A DNA stretch of 64,000 bases from Collinsella aerofaciens (GCF_902364355.1 NZ_CABJDK010000001.1:182264-246263), one strand, 5' to 3'. Counted from the first letter of the stretch, positions 27,736-39,303 are shown. Numbers and translations: made by a program. Notes: generated by a model not told the origin, from the sequence alone.

Positions 27736-28812
27736 TTAGCGCCCATACCACTGCCGTCTCCATTCCTCCGCCAGATTGACCCGCTGCGGAATGTTCGCCA
27801 GTCTCATCTTTTCAGCCAGCTTCCCCGGATTCTTGAGCTCATCAAACGTAAACCTCAGTACTTTATGTCCGAGCATCGTCAGATGGGACTCTCGCTGACG
27901 TTCTGCCACGAATGGGTCGACCGACTCCCGACCCTCGTCGTTCTGCAAGGCATACTTTCCCTTTCCATCGAGCTCGCCAATCACGCACGTCCCGTCCTCG
28001 AGCCTCCAGAAATAATCAACGCGAAACACTTGGCTCGAATCAAGCGGGTCACGAAACTCCACCTGCAACTCTGGCACCGGAAAACCGTATGCAATAAAGA
28101 ACGCCCGGAATCGAGACTCGCCACCGTTTTCGGACAGCCCGTCCGCATGCGACGCAATCACCTGAGCTCTGCGATACCCGCGTCTGCCCTCGCAATCGGC
28201 CTGGAGCCGTTCGCAGAGGTCGTCGCGCGATATGCCCTTCGCCCGCAGCGCAGAATCGGCGATCGCCAGACCATACGAAAACGGCGCACGCAGCAGACAA
28301 TCCTTCACCGTGCGCCAAAACGGCGTCACTCGCACGCCGTCGACGCGCTCAAGCGCACCCGCCGCCTGCGGACGCAACAGCCGGCATCCTGCACTCAGCG
28401 GCACCGAGCAACCTGTCTTAACAAGAAATCGCGGCCCAAGCAGATCATTTGGCACCTCCAGACCCCACAAAAGTGCCGCGTCGTAACCCCAAAACGCCCA
28501 ATCGGGATGAAACTCCGCAAGCCCTTTGATGGTCCGCAGCGCTCGCTCCGTCGGCGTCAACGCATCCCAATCATGCTGAAAACAGAACAGGTGCGACTCA
28601 GGCTCCGCGATATCGTCGGTTCCCACATGGCGCCGCAGCCACATGAGCTCGGCATTGTCGTGCGTCACAAGCAGCACGCCTAGTTCAGCCGCCTCCGTGA
28701 GCCTGGCAAGCATCCTATTCCGCGCCAACGTGTTGCGAGCCGTATGCTTGTGTTTGAGAACGGCATTAGACACTTCCATCACCACCACATCGGACAAATG
28801 GACCATTGTCAC
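27736..28812 (-). CDS. AbiEi/DUF559-like protein with PD-(D/E)XK nuclease signature
   Basis: 358 residues. The central part (residues about 90-200: GYDAALLWGLEVP, then a DGVRVTP region) resembles AbiEi-type antitoxin-like proteins. The C-terminal domain looks like a Vsr/DUF559 endonuclease: E232 in ESRFR, D266 in RVDYFW, then E280-x-D-x-K284 in GELDGK, and a late LGHKVLRFTFDEL. Similar proteins occur in many actinobacteria with unknown function. The GTG start follows GGAGG. It is flanked on both sides by hairpin arrays (B downstream, C upstream). Nuclease activity and any link to the arrays are inference. Confidence 0.7.
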   Translation of the reverse strand: MTMVHLSDVVVMEVSNAVLKHKHTARNTLARNRMLARLTEAAELGVLLVTHDNAELMWLRRHVGTDDIAEPESHLFCFQHDWDALTPTERALRTIKGLAEFHPDWAFWGYDAALLWGLEVPNDLLGPRFLVKTGCSVPLSAGCRLLRPQAAGALERVDGVRVTPFWRTVKDCLLRAPFSYGLAIADSALRAKGISRDDLCERLQADCEGRRGYRRAQVIASHADGLSENGGESRFRAFFIAYGFPVPELQVEFRDPLDSSQVFRVDYFWRLEDGTCVIGELDGKGKYALQNDEGRESVDPFVAERQRESHLTMLGHKVLRFTFDELKNPGKLAEKMRLANIPQRVNLAEEWRRQWYGR

Positions 28813-28832
28813 CGTTGCCTCCGCTGATAAAC

Positions 28833-28969
28833 GTCTTGATCTGTAACAGTTAGACGTTCTCCAGGCCCCTAAACGTTACAGATTTAGACAAACCAGCGGC
28901 GCCCAGGTATTCGTCTCGATCTGTAACAGGTAGACCGGTTTTTTGTCCCTAAACGTTACAGATCGAGAC
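28833..28969. repeat. palindromic hairpin array C (2 units)
   Basis: Units at 28833-28889 and 28913-28969, each 57 nt with a 23-base spacer. Unit 1 has two non-Watson-Crick positions in its arms; unit 2 is perfect (GTCTCGATCTGTAAC / GTTACAGATCGAGAC). The array begins 21 bases upstream of the nuclease-like gene start, so it must overlap or displace that gene's promoter. Confidence 0.95.
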
Positions 28970-29009
28970 ATAAAGGCAGAAGGCAAGGCAGGCGACAACC
29001 GTCCATCCC

Positions 29010-29717
29010 CTACTCCCATTCCTGTTCGTAGATGTTGAGCGACTTCACATACCGCCCCTGGGCACCCATGATGTCGCGGACCAGGCGCAAAAAGAAGCTG
29101 ATGCACGAGGTGTCGAAACCGTCCTCCAGGTCCTCGGGATGCACCGAGCCCGGCCCGTCGACCGTCGTGTCGCTCAGGCGCGCGATGTCATACAGGTAGA
29201 GCTGCCCCGCCGTCAGCCAGACATCGTCGACGCACGCGAGTCGCACCGCAATCGCACCATCGTTCCAGCGCTCCTTTTGCACGATATGTGGGTCGTAGAC
29301 GTCAAAGCGACGGTCGGTGCGCGTGTCCTTCAGCACGACCATGCCAGTCGCGGGATCCTTGTCCAAAATGCCAAAGCGCGAGAAATACTGCGTGTCACGC
29401 ACCTGCTTAAGTCGCCCGAGCGAAGCAGGAGAAATTGACGCTGGCGGCTCGTCCACATACAGCTCCAACAGCGTCTTGCCGTGGTAATAGGGGCGCTCAA
29501 ACAGCAGCCAATCGGTAAACGCCATGTTGTAGGCCATGATTTCGTTTTGAGATGGTTCCTCGCAATAGCTGAGCCACGGATCGACGATAATCTCGAACTG
29601 CTCGCGCGCCGGCTCCAGAAATTGAAACTTCCGCAGCATCCAAAAGTGAGCCATGTCGGCAATATCGTTGCCGACGGCCTCGGCCAGCTGCGCTCGATCA
29701 AAAACTTGGTCAGTCAT
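29010..29717 (-). CDS. conserved hypothetical protein
   Basis: 235 residues, soluble, acidic and rich in aromatic residues (FWMLRKFQFLEP, NMAFTDWLLFERPYYHGKTL, DGFDTSCISFFLRL). No catalytic motif, signal peptide or membrane segment is evident, and I do not recognise the family. The ribosome site GAGGAGG before ATG 29717 is strong, so the gene is real. It is transcribed leftward toward hairpin array C. Confidence 0.7.
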   Translation of the reverse strand: MTDQVFDRAQLAEAVGNDIADMAHFWMLRKFQFLEPAREQFEIIVDPWLSYCEEPSQNEIMAYNMAFTDWLLFERPYYHGKTLLELYVDEPPASISPASLGRLKQVRDTQYFSRFGILDKDPATGMVVLKDTRTDRRFDVYDPHIVQKERWNDGAIAVRLACVDDVWLTAGQLYLYDIARLSDTTVDGPGSVHPEDLEDGFDTSCISFFLRLVRDIMGAQGRYVKSLNIYEQEWE

Positions 29718-30078
29718 GGCATCCTCCTCAAACTGATGGACCTCAATTTGAGCTTACGAGGAGGGTGGGCAACCGAGGCAAGCGCGGGCAAAATAGGCCT
29801 TCGACTGCAAACCAGATGCTAACCAAACACTTGACGGGACACTTGACCGAATGAGTCCACCGCAACAAAACCGCAGGTAGACATAGACAGCCAACCCGCC
29901 CTTTTGAGCCAGATGCCCGCAGCCACCACAGAAACAACAGGTGACCACAGCCCAAGAAGTCGACAAATGAACACCCGTACGTCGACAAACGAGCAAATCG
30001 CTCGCAAATCCGCAAGGAGTGTCCCCAACGACTAGACAAAAAATGACTAGTCATTGAGGACGTTCTTAAATGACTACT
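29718..30078. other. intergenic region without a convincing gene
   Basis: Overlapping leftward frames near 29743-30054 have no ribosome site, and their composition does not look like protein. The right end holds a degenerate GTCCCCAA-family repeat. The leftward promoter of the hypothetical gene at 29010-29717 should lie here. Confidence 0.45.
30017..30066. repeat. dispersed repeat (GTCCCCAA family), second copy
   Basis: GTGTCCCCAACGACTAGACA followed by TGACTAGTCATTGAGGACGTTCTT shares the ACTAGTCATTG and GACGTTCTT modules with the copy at 6367-6417, but its arms have diverged. It is 3' of gltD and could act as its terminator. Confidence 0.6.
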
Positions 30079-31560
<1,482 letters not shown>

Positions 31561-31565
31561 GGCAC

Positions 31566-34500
31566 TTACGCCTCCTTCTTGGTCGAAGCAACAGAGCTGG
31601 CAGCCACAGACGCAGCGCCAGCAGCACCGCCCGCCACATCAAAGCGATCGACATCCGCGGCGCTCGCGCGACCGGTCACAATGTCAAACGCCAGCTCCTC
31701 GGCCTGCGCATGCGTCTTGCCGACGGCCTCGGCGGCGGCGACAATCGCCAGCACACGCTCGTACTCGGTCGGAATGACCTTCACAAAGTGCTTGCTCATC
31801 GTCTCAAAGCTGTAGAGCAGCTTGATGCCGCGCGGGCTCTGCGTCGCGTCCACGTGCTCCTGGATGAGCGCACGGACCTGCTCCAGCTCGCCGGCCGTCG
31901 GGGCCTTGAGCTCAACGCTCTCGTGGTTCACGCGGGCATCGAGCGTGCCGTACTGGTCAAAGACATAAGCCACGCCACCCGTCATGCCGGCAGCGAAGTT
32001 CTGCCCGACCTCGCCCAGGATGAGCGCCAGGCCACCCGTCATGTACTCGCAACCGTGGTTGCCGCAACCCTCGACCACCACGGTGGCACCGGAGTTGCGT
32101 ACGCCAAAGCGCTGGCCGGCCAGGCCGTTGATGAAGCCACGGCCGCTCGTGGCGCCAAAGAACGCAACGTTGCCCACGATGATGTTTTCGTCGAACTTAT
32201 AGGTCGCATGCGGGTTGGGGCGCACCGACACCTCGCCGCCCGAAAGGCCCTTGCCAAAGTAGTCGTTGGCGTCACCGCACACGTTGAGCGTAATGCCGCG
32301 CGGCAGGAACGCGCCAAAGCTCTGACCGGCCGATCCATCGCAATCGATGGTGATGGAGCCGGCGGGCAGGCCCTCGGGATGTGCCTTGGTCACCGCGTTA
32401 CCCAGGATGGTGCCCACGCAGCGGTTAACGTTGGCGATGTCGGCATGGAAGCGAATCGGGCGCAGGTGCGCACGGGCATCGGCCGTATAGGGCACAAACA
32501 GCGTGGAGTCGAGCGTCTTGTCGAGCTCGCTGTCCGCGGCCATCTGGGGCAGGAAGTGACGACCGTCGGCACCCGGGATGTGGGCACCAAACTCACAGGT
32601 CGCGTTTGCCAGCACGGGCGTCAGATCGAGCAGGTTTGCCTTGCGGTTACCCGGGACCTCGATCTGGCGCAGGCACTCGGGATGGCCGACCATCTCGTCG
32701 ACGGTGCGGAAGCCCAAGCTCGCCATGACCTCGCGCAGTTGCTCGGCAACAAAGAGCATAAAGTGCTCGACGTGCTCGGGCTTGCCGCGGAAGCCGCGAC
32801 GCAGGCGGCAGTTTTGCGTGGCGATGCCGGCGGGGCAGGTATCCTGCTGGCAGTCGCGCTGCATGAGGCAGCCCATCGAGATGAGCGGCATGGTCGCAAA
32901 GCCAAACTCCTCGGCGCCCAGCAGGCAGGCGACGGCAACATCGGTGCCGTCCATGAGCTTGCCGTCGGCCTCGAGCACCACGCGCGAGCGCAGGCCGTTT
33001 TGCAGCAGCGTCTGCTGAGCCTCGGCAAGGCCAAGCTCCAGCGGCAGACCGGCGTGCCAGATCGAATCGCGAGCAGCGGCACCCGAGCCGCCATTGTGGC
33101 CGCTGATCAAGATCTTGTCGGCAGCGCCCTTGGCCACACCGGTGGCGATGGTGCCGACGCCGGCCTCGCTGACCAGCTTGACCGACACGCGTGCGCCAGG
33201 GTTGGCGTTCTTAAGGTCAAAGATGAGCTCGGCCAGGTCTTCGATGGAGTAGATGTCGTGATGCGGCGGAGGCGAGATCAGGCCGATGCCGAGCGTGGAC
33301 TGACGGACCTCGGCAATCCAGGGGTAGACCTTCTTGCCGGGCAGGTGGCCACCCTCGCCGGGCTTGGCGCCCTGGGCCATCTTGATCTGAATCTCGAAGG
33401 CGCTGCACAGGTAGCGGCTCGTCACGCCAAAGCGCGCACTTGCCACCTGCTTGATCGCGGAGTTCTTGGAATCACCGTTAGCCAGCGGGGTCTCGCGACG
33501 CGGATTCTCACCGCCCTCGCCGGAGTTGGAACGGCCGTGCAGGCGGTTCATGGCGATGGCCATGCACTCGTGTGCTTCCTTGCTGATGGAGCCGTACGAC
33601 ATGGCGCCGGTGTTAAAGCGGCGGACGATGTTGAGCGCGGGCTCGACCTCGTCGAGCGAAACCGGCGTGCGGCCGCTGGCATCAAAGTCGAGCAAGTCGC
33701 GCAGACGCACGGCACGGCCGGTGCGGTGCAGGCGGGCGCTGTACTCCTTAAAGGTGTCGTAGCTGTCCTCACGGCAGGCGGTCTGCAGCAGGTAGACGAC
33801 CTGGGGGTCGATGAGGTGTTCCTCGCCGCCGAGCGGGCGCCACTTGGTCAGGCCCAGCGTGGGCAGCTGATCGGGAGCCGGGCTTTTAAGGATGGCGAGC
33901 GCAGCGTCATAGCGCTCGTTTTGCTCGCGCTCAACGTCCTCGACACCCATACCGCCCACACGGCTCACCGTGCCGGCGAAGTACGCGTTGACGAACTCCG
34001 GAGTAAAGCCGACGGCCTCGAAAATCTGCGCGGAGTGATAGCTCTGCACCGTGGAGATACCCATCTTGGACATGATGGAGACGATACCCGCCGTCGCGGC
34101 CTTGTTGTAGTTGTCGATGCCCTGCTCGGCCGTCACGTCCAGGTCGCCGCGTGCTGCCAAGTCGCGGATGCACGCATGCGCATTGTACGGATAGATGCCG
34201 CTTGCGGAGTAGCCCACCAGCGCCGCAAAGTCGTTCGGGGACACGGCATCGCCGCACTCCACCACGATGTCGGCAAAGGTACGCACGCCAGCGCGAATCA
34301 GGTGGTTGTGCACACAGCCCACGGCAAGCAGCGACGGCACGGGCACCTCGCCCGCAGCGGCACGATCGCTCAACACCACGATGTTCACGCCGTCGCGGAC
34401 CGCAGCCTCAACGTCCTCTGCAAGCTGCTTGAGCGCAGCCTGAAGCGCGCCCTCGCCGGCGTCACGACGGTAGACGGCACGGAAACGGCGAGTCTTAAAG

Positions 34501-36263
34501 CCCACGCGGTCGATGGCGCAAATGCGGTCGAACTCCTCCTCGCTCAGCAGCGGACGCTCCAGGCGAACCAGCTGGCAGGCCGTACGGGAATCCTCGAGCA
34601 GGTTGCCGTGGTTGCCCAGGTAGAGCGTGGTCGAAGTCACCATGTGCTCGCGAAGGGCATCGATGGGCGGGTTCGTGACCTGAGCGAACAGCTGATAGAA
34701 ATAGTCGAAGAACGAACGCGTCTTCTTGGACAGACAAGCCAGCGGCGCGTCGATGCCCATCGAGGCGAGCGGGGCCTTGCCCTGCTGGGCCATGGGACGC
34801 ACGACCTCATCGACGTCATCCCAGTGATACCCGAGCTTAGCCATGCGCACGGCGGCGGGTACCTCGGCGTCCTCGGCGGGCACGGAAGCAATGGGCTCAT
34901 CGAGCACGTCGACGGTCAGTGTCTCCTCGGCAATCCAATCACGGTAGGGCTTTTCCTTGGCGTAACGGGCGCGCAGCTCGTCGTTGTAGATGACGCGCCC
35001 GCGGGCAAAATCGACCTCGAGCATCTGGCCCGGCCCCAGACAGCCGCTCGTCAGGATGTTCTCGGGGCGTACCTCGATGGTGCCCACTTCGCTTGCCAGC
35101 ATAAAGCGGCCATCGCGCGTCACGTAGTAGCGGGCGGGGCGCAAGCCGTTGCGGTCGAGGGCGGCGCCCAGTGTGCGACCGTCGGTAAAGGCGATGGCCG
35201 CCGGGCCGTCCCAGGGCTCCATGAGCATGGACTGGTAGGCGTCGTAGGCGCGGCGTTCCTCGCTCAGATTGTCGTTGTGGTCCCACGGCTCGGGTAGCAG
35301 CATGGATGCGGCACGCGTGAGCGGACGGCCGTTCATGACCAAAAACTCGAGCACGTTGTCCAGAATCGCGGAGTCGGAACCCTCGCGGTTGATGATGGGC
35401 ATCACGCGCTCAAGGTCGTGCTGCAGCACAGGGCTGTACAGGTTGGGCTCGCGGGCGCGGATCCAGTTGACGTTGCCCTTGAGGGTGTTGATCTCGCCGT
35501 TATGGATGATAAAGCGGTTGGGGTGCGCGCGCTCCCAGCTGGGCGTGGTGTTGGTGGAGTAGCGCGAGTGGACGAGCGCCACAGCCGTCTTGACGGCGGC
35601 GTCGTTGAGGTCGATGAAGAAGCGGCGCATCTGCGTGGCGACCAGCATGCCCTTGTACACGATGGTGCGCGAGCTCATGGAGCAGACGTAGAAGATCTTG
35701 TCGCGCAGGGCAAACTCGGCATCGGCCTTCTTCTCGATAGTGCGACGGCACACGTACAGGCGGCGCTCGAAGGCGTCACCCGCCGGCGTATCGTCGGGGC
35801 GGCCCAGAAAGGCTTGCAGAATGGTGGGCATGCAGGCGCGTGCCGTCTCGCCCAGGTCGTGCGGGTCGACGGGCACCTCGCGCCAAAAGAGCAGCGGCAC
35901 GCCGGCCTCGGCGCAACCCTCCTCAAACACGCGGCGGGCATCCTCTACGCCCTTGTCATCCTGCGGAAAGAACAGCATGGCCACACCATAGTCGCCCTCT
36001 GCCGGCAGAATCTGGCCGCACTTTTGAGCCTCTTTACGGAAAAAGTGATGCGGAACCTGGAACAGGATGCCGGCGCCGTCGCCGGTGTTCTTCTCGAGTC
36101 CCGTACCGCCGCGGTGCTCCAAGTTGACCAGAATGGACAGCGCGTCGTCCAGAATCTGGTGATGGCGCTCGCCGTTGATATCGGCAAGCGCGCCGATGCC
36201 ACATGCATCGTGGTCGAATTCGGGGCGATAAAGGCCCTGCTGCTGAGCGGAATCTGCCTGCAT
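31566..36263 (-). CDS. gltB: glutamate synthase large subunit
   Basis: 1565 residues. The class II glutaminase domain begins with HDACGIG; C21 is the likely mature N-terminal nucleophile after removal of a 20-residue propeptide. Then come the central and FMN-binding synthase domains (GEGGENPRR, PGEGGHLPG, GHNGGSGA) with the [3Fe-4S] cysteines around MGCLMQRDCQQDTCPAG, and the C-terminal beta-helix (GGAAYVFD-like GGVAYVFDQYG). Length is near E. coli GltB (1517). ATG 36263 follows GGGGAGG. Hairpin array D lies upstream. Confidence 0.97.
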   Translation of the reverse strand: MQADSAQQQGLYRPEFDHDACGIGALADINGERHHQILDDALSILVNLEHRGGTGLEKNTGDGAGILFQVPHHFFRKEAQKCGQILPAEGDYGVAMLFFPQDDKGVEDARRVFEEGCAEAGVPLLFWREVPVDPHDLGETARACMPTILQAFLGRPDDTPAGDAFERRLYVCRRTIEKKADAEFALRDKIFYVCSMSSRTIVYKGMLVATQMRRFFIDLNDAAVKTAVALVHSRYSTNTTPSWERAHPNRFIIHNGEINTLKGNVNWIRAREPNLYSPVLQHDLERVMPIINREGSDSAILDNVLEFLVMNGRPLTRAASMLLPEPWDHNDNLSEERRAYDAYQSMLMEPWDGPAAIAFTDGRTLGAALDRNGLRPARYYVTRDGRFMLASEVGTIEVRPENILTSGCLGPGQMLEVDFARGRVIYNDELRARYAKEKPYRDWIAEETLTVDVLDEPIASVPAEDAEVPAAVRMAKLGYHWDDVDEVVRPMAQQGKAPLASMGIDAPLACLSKKTRSFFDYFYQLFAQVTNPPIDALREHMVTSTTLYLGNHGNLLEDSRTACQLVRLERPLLSEEEFDRICAIDRVGFKTRRFRAVYRRDAGEGALQAALKQLAEDVEAAVRDGVNIVVLSDRAAAGEVPVPSLLAVGCVHNHLIRAGVRTFADIVVECGDAVSPNDFAALVGYSASGIYPYNAHACIRDLAARGDLDVTAEQGIDNYNKAATAGIVSIMSKMGISTVQSYHSAQIFEAVGFTPEFVNAYFAGTVSRVGGMGVEDVEREQNERYDAALAILKSPAPDQLPTLGLTKWRPLGGEEHLIDPQVVYLLQTACREDSYDTFKEYSARLHRTGRAVRLRDLLDFDASGRTPVSLDEVEPALNIVRRFNTGAMSYGSISKEAHECMAIAMNRLHGRSNSGEGGENPRRETPLANGDSKNSAIKQVASARFGVTSRYLCSAFEIQIKMAQGAKPGEGGHLPGKKVYPWIAEVRQSTLGIGLISPPPHHDIYSIEDLAELIFDLKNANPGARVSVKLVSEAGVGTIATGVAKGAADKILISGHNGGSGAAARDSIWHAGLPLELGLAEAQQTLLQNGLRSRVVLEADGKLMDGTDVAVACLLGAEEFGFATMPLISMGCLMQRDCQQDTCPAGIATQNCRLRRGFRGKPEHVEHFMLFVAEQLREVMASLGFRTVDEMVGHPECLRQIEVPGNRKANLLDLTPVLANATCEFGAHIPGADGRHFLPQMAADSELDKTLDSTLFVPYTADARAHLRPIRFHADIANVNRCVGTILGNAVTKAHPEGLPAGSITIDCDGSAGQSFGAFLPRGITLNVCGDANDYFGKGLSGGEVSVRPNPHATYKFDENIIVGNVAFFGATSGRGFINGLAGQRFGVRNSGATVVVEGCGNHGCEYMTGGLALILGEVGQNFAAGMTGGVAYVFDQYGTLDARVNHESVELKAPTAGELEQVRALIQEHVDATQSPRGIKLLYSFETMSKHFVKVIPTEYERVLAIVAAAEAVGKTHAQAEELAFDIVTGRASAADVDRFDVAGGAAGAASVAASSVASTKKEA

Positions 36264-36447
36264 CGCGATCCTCCCCTAGATATTTAGACAGTCAGTTGAA
36301 TAGGCATACTAGGAGCATCGCCGGCCCGTTGTGTTTCCCACCCGTTTCGAAACAATCGCGTAACGCACACCCTACGAGTGGACACCGCCGACCTTAAGGG
36401 CGGCAACAAGGCCCCCAAGTTCGGCCCGTAAGCTCACCGCTTCAAAC

Positions 36448-36664
36448 ATCTCAATCTGTAACAGGAAGAGCGGATTTTGGCGCCTAGATGTTACAGATTG
36501 AGATTTTCTGCGGAGCGGTTTTGGTTTGTCTCGATCTGTAACACGAAGGGCCGGTTTTGGCGGCCAGCTGTTACAAATCGAGATTTTCCATAGGACCATT
36601 TCTTCCTGTCTCGATCTGTAACACCTAGGCCCAATTTCCATCCCTAGTTGTTACAGATCGAGAC
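36448..36664. repeat. palindromic hairpin array D (3 units)
   Basis: Units at 36448-36504, 36528-36584 and 36608-36664, all 57 nt, with 23-base spacers (period exactly 80). Arms alternate between the CAATCTG and CGATCTG versions, each matched on the other side; unit 2 has one mismatch. The array lies between the divergent gltB and gpmA genes. Confidence 0.95.
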
Positions 36665-36804
36665 ATTTCGGCAGCCCCCCCTTGCGCCATCCTATTCAAA
36701 TACAACAATTTTGTTAGTCTTGGTTAACTTTTGAACCTAAAACGGGTATCCTTTGCGGCGTCAAGCAAACGGCACGCACACCGTGCCAGATCAAGGAGGC
36801 CCCT

Positions 36805-37578
36805 ATGGCGCACCAGACAGACCGACAGACAATGCAACTTATCCTTATCCGTCACGGAGAATCCGAGTGGAACAAACTCAACCTGTTCACCGGCTGGACC
36901 GATGTTGAGCTCACCGACACGGGCCGCGAAGAAGCCGTCGCAGGCGGTCGTGCCCTCAAAGAAGCCGGTTTCGACTTTGACGTCTGCTACACTTCGCGCC
37001 TCAAGCGCGCGATCCACACCCTCAACATCGTGCTCGGCCAAATGGATCGCGAGTGGCTGCCCGTCATCAAATCCTGGAAGCTCAACGAGCGCCACTACGG
37101 CGCGTTGCAGGGTCTCAACAAGGCCGATGCCGCGGCAGAGCACGGCGACGAGCAGGTGCTCATCTGGCGCCGCTCCTTCGATGTCCGCCCGCCGGCACTC
37201 GAGCCGGGCGACAGTCGCGACCCCCACACCCAGGAGCAATACCGCGACGTCGCGCCCGATCAACTGCCCTATACCGAGCGCCTCAAGGACACGATCGCCC
37301 GCGCCTGGCCCTATTTCGAAGACGAGATTCGCCCCCAGATGCTCGCCGGCAAGCGCGTACTCATCGCCGCACACGGCAACTCCCTGCGCTCACTCGTCAT
37401 GAAGCTCGAGCACCTCACGCCCGAGGAGATCCTCAAGGTCAACATCCCCACCGGCGTGCCGCTCGTCTACACCTTCGATACCGATTTCAATGTCCTCGAC
37501 AAGCGCTACATCGGCGACCCGGCGACCATCGCCGCCAAGATCGACGCCGTGGCCAATCAGGGCAAAGCGCACAAGTAG
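36805..37578 (+). CDS. gpmA: 2,3-bisphosphoglycerate-dependent phosphoglycerate mutase
   Basis: 257 residues of the histidine phosphatase superfamily. The catalytic RHGE is at 16-19 (H17), followed by the GpmA-type SEWNKLNLFTGWTDVELT, the KLNERHYGALQG substrate loop and the second histidine in AAHGNSLR. It interconverts 3- and 2-phosphoglycerate in glycolysis. ATG 36805 follows AAGGAGG. mntH follows 75 bases downstream on the same strand. Confidence 0.95.
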   Translation: MAHQTDRQTMQLILIRHGESEWNKLNLFTGWTDVELTDTGREEAVAGGRALKEAGFDFDVCYTSRLKRAIHTLNIVLGQMDREWLPVIKSWKLNERHYGALQGLNKADAAAEHGDEQVLIWRRSFDVRPPALEPGDSRDPHTQEQYRDVAPDQLPYTERLKDTIARAWPYFEDEIRPQMLAGKRVLIAAHGNSLRSLVMKLEHLTPEEILKVNIPTGVPLVYTFDTDFNVLDKRYIGDPATIAAKIDAVANQGKAHK

Positions 37579-37653
37579 CCCCAACCCAAATCCGACGCGT
37601 GGCGCCGCACGACCCAGATGCGACGTCACGCCGCCCATACGCAGGAGCGCACC

Positions 37654-38910
37654 ATGCTCAACCATCTCAAACAACACTTTGGCTCCCGACGCACCGGTGG
37701 TCACGGAGGCCTAGACATTGCGCGGCATATCGGCCCCGGGCTGCTCGTGACCGTCGGCTTTATCGACCCGGGCAACTGGGCCTCCAATATGGCCGCAGGC
37801 TCGCAGTTTGGCTACGCGCTGCTGTGGATCGTCACGCTGTCCACGATTATGCTCATCGTGCTGCAGCACAACGCGGCGCACTTGGGCATCGCCACGGGCG
37901 CCTGCCTTGCCGAGGCCACGACCCGCTTTCTCCCCCGCATCGTGGGACGCGCGGTGCTCGGCAGCGCCTATCTCGCGACCATCGCCACCGCCATGGCCGA
38001 AGTCCTGGGCGGCGCGATTGCCCTTCAAATGCTCTTTGGGCTGCCCGTGCGTGCGGGCTGCGTCATCGTGGCGGCAGTATCGATGGCGATGCTCATGACG
38101 AACTCCTACAAGCGAGCCGAACGCTGGATCATCGCCTTCGTAGGCGTGGTAGGACTCTCGTTTTTGGCCGAGCTTGCACTAGTCAAGGTCGACTGGCCAC
38201 AAGCCGCCGCAAGCTGGATCACGCCTAGTATGCCCACTGGCTCTGCTGCGATTATCGTGAGTGTCCTGGGTGCGGTCGTAATGCCACACAACCTTTTTCT
38301 GCACTCCGAGGTCATCCAATCCATGCACTTCGAAGGCCAAGGCGAGCAAGTTATCGAAGAACGTCTGCACTACGAGCTCTTCGACACGCTCTTTTCGATG
38401 GGCGTGGGCTGGGCAATCAACTCGGCCATGGTCATCCTTGCCGCAACGACCTTCTTTGCGCACGGCATGGTCGTAGACGACCTCGCCGTCGCAGCGGCCA
38501 CGCTCTCCCCCATTCTGGGCCCGGCGAGCTCGATTATCTTTGCAGTGGCACTGCTGTTTGCGGGGCTCTCGAGCAGCGTTACGGCGGGCATGGCCGCGGG
38601 AACCATTACGGCAGGCATGTTCGACGAGGAATACGACATCCACGACCGACATTCCTCGGTCGGGGTGGCGGCCTGTTTCGCCGGCGCAGTGGCGGCGTGC
38701 CTGGTCGTTCCGAATCCTTTTGAGGGTCTCATTTGGAGTCAGGCACTGCTGTCGCTTCAGCTGCCGATCACGGTCTTTGTGCTCATACGACTCACCAGTT
38801 CGCCCCGCGTCATGGGCAAATACGCCAACTCGCGCCCGCTCAACGCGCTGCTCGTAGGGATCGGTGCCATCGTGACGATTCTCGATATCGTGTTGTTGAC
38901 AGGGATGTAA
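37654..38910 (+). CDS. mntH: Nramp-family divalent metal transporter
   Basis: 418 residues with about eleven membrane spans. The metal-site motifs are DPGNW (38-42) in the first span and MPHNLFLHS in the sixth, both diagnostic for Nramp/MntH. It should import Mn2+ or Fe2+ with protons. ATG 37654 follows AGGAG seven bases upstream; ATG 37618 lacks a ribosome site. No manganese riboswitch or MntR-like site is visible in the 75-base gap after gpmA, so co-transcription with gpmA is plausible. Confidence 0.9.
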   Translation: MLNHLKQHFGSRRTGGHGGLDIARHIGPGLLVTVGFIDPGNWASNMAAGSQFGYALLWIVTLSTIMLIVLQHNAAHLGIATGACLAEATTRFLPRIVGRAVLGSAYLATIATAMAEVLGGAIALQMLFGLPVRAGCVIVAAVSMAMLMTNSYKRAERWIIAFVGVVGLSFLAELALVKVDWPQAAASWITPSMPTGSAAIIVSVLGAVVMPHNLFLHSEVIQSMHFEGQGEQVIEERLHYELFDTLFSMGVGWAINSAMVILAATTFFAHGMVVDDLAVAAATLSPILGPASSIIFAVALLFAGLSSSVTAGMAAGTITAGMFDEEYDIHDRHSSVGVAACFAGAVAACLVVPNPFEGLIWSQALLSLQLPITVFVLIRLTSSPRVMGKYANSRPLNALLVGIGAIVTILDIVLLTGM

Positions 38911-38937
38911 TGGGGCGGGGCACCTACCCAGGCAAAC

Positions 38938-39233
38938 GTCTCGATCTGTAACATCTAGACCCGCTTTTGATGTCTAGATGTTACAGATCGAGATCATTCC
39001 GAGGGACAGCTCCGTTTGTCACAATCTGTAACACGTAGACCCCGTTTTCGCCGTTAGATGTTACAGATTGAGATCTTCTGCCGAACGGGTTTGGTTTGTC
39101 TCGATCTGTAACAAGTGGACCCAATTTCCGCTTCTAGATGTTACAGATCGAGACATTTCTTCAGCTCCAACCTTTTGTCTCAATCTGTAACAGATGGGCC
39201 CGTTTTGAGCCGCCACATGTTACAGATTGAGAC
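38938..39233. repeat. palindromic hairpin array E (4 units)
   Basis: Units at 38938-38994, 39018-39074, 39098-39154 and 39177-39233, all 57 nt, with 22-23 base spacers. In unit 1 pairing extends into the loop (TCTAGAC with GTCTAGA), giving a stem of about 23 pairs. Unit 2 has one arm change (GTCACAATC). The array lies between the convergent mntH and rubredoxin genes. Confidence 0.95.
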
Positions 39234-39303
39234 AAACGGTCGGCCGGACTCACGACAGGCAGGATCGGCTAACAGCAGCCGTGATCCCTTAGGGACGGAA
39301 GAA

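Noticed and set aside
29743..30054. Leftward open frames between the hypothetical gene and gltD
   Set aside because: Several frames are open together, none has a ribosome site, and the translations look non-biological.
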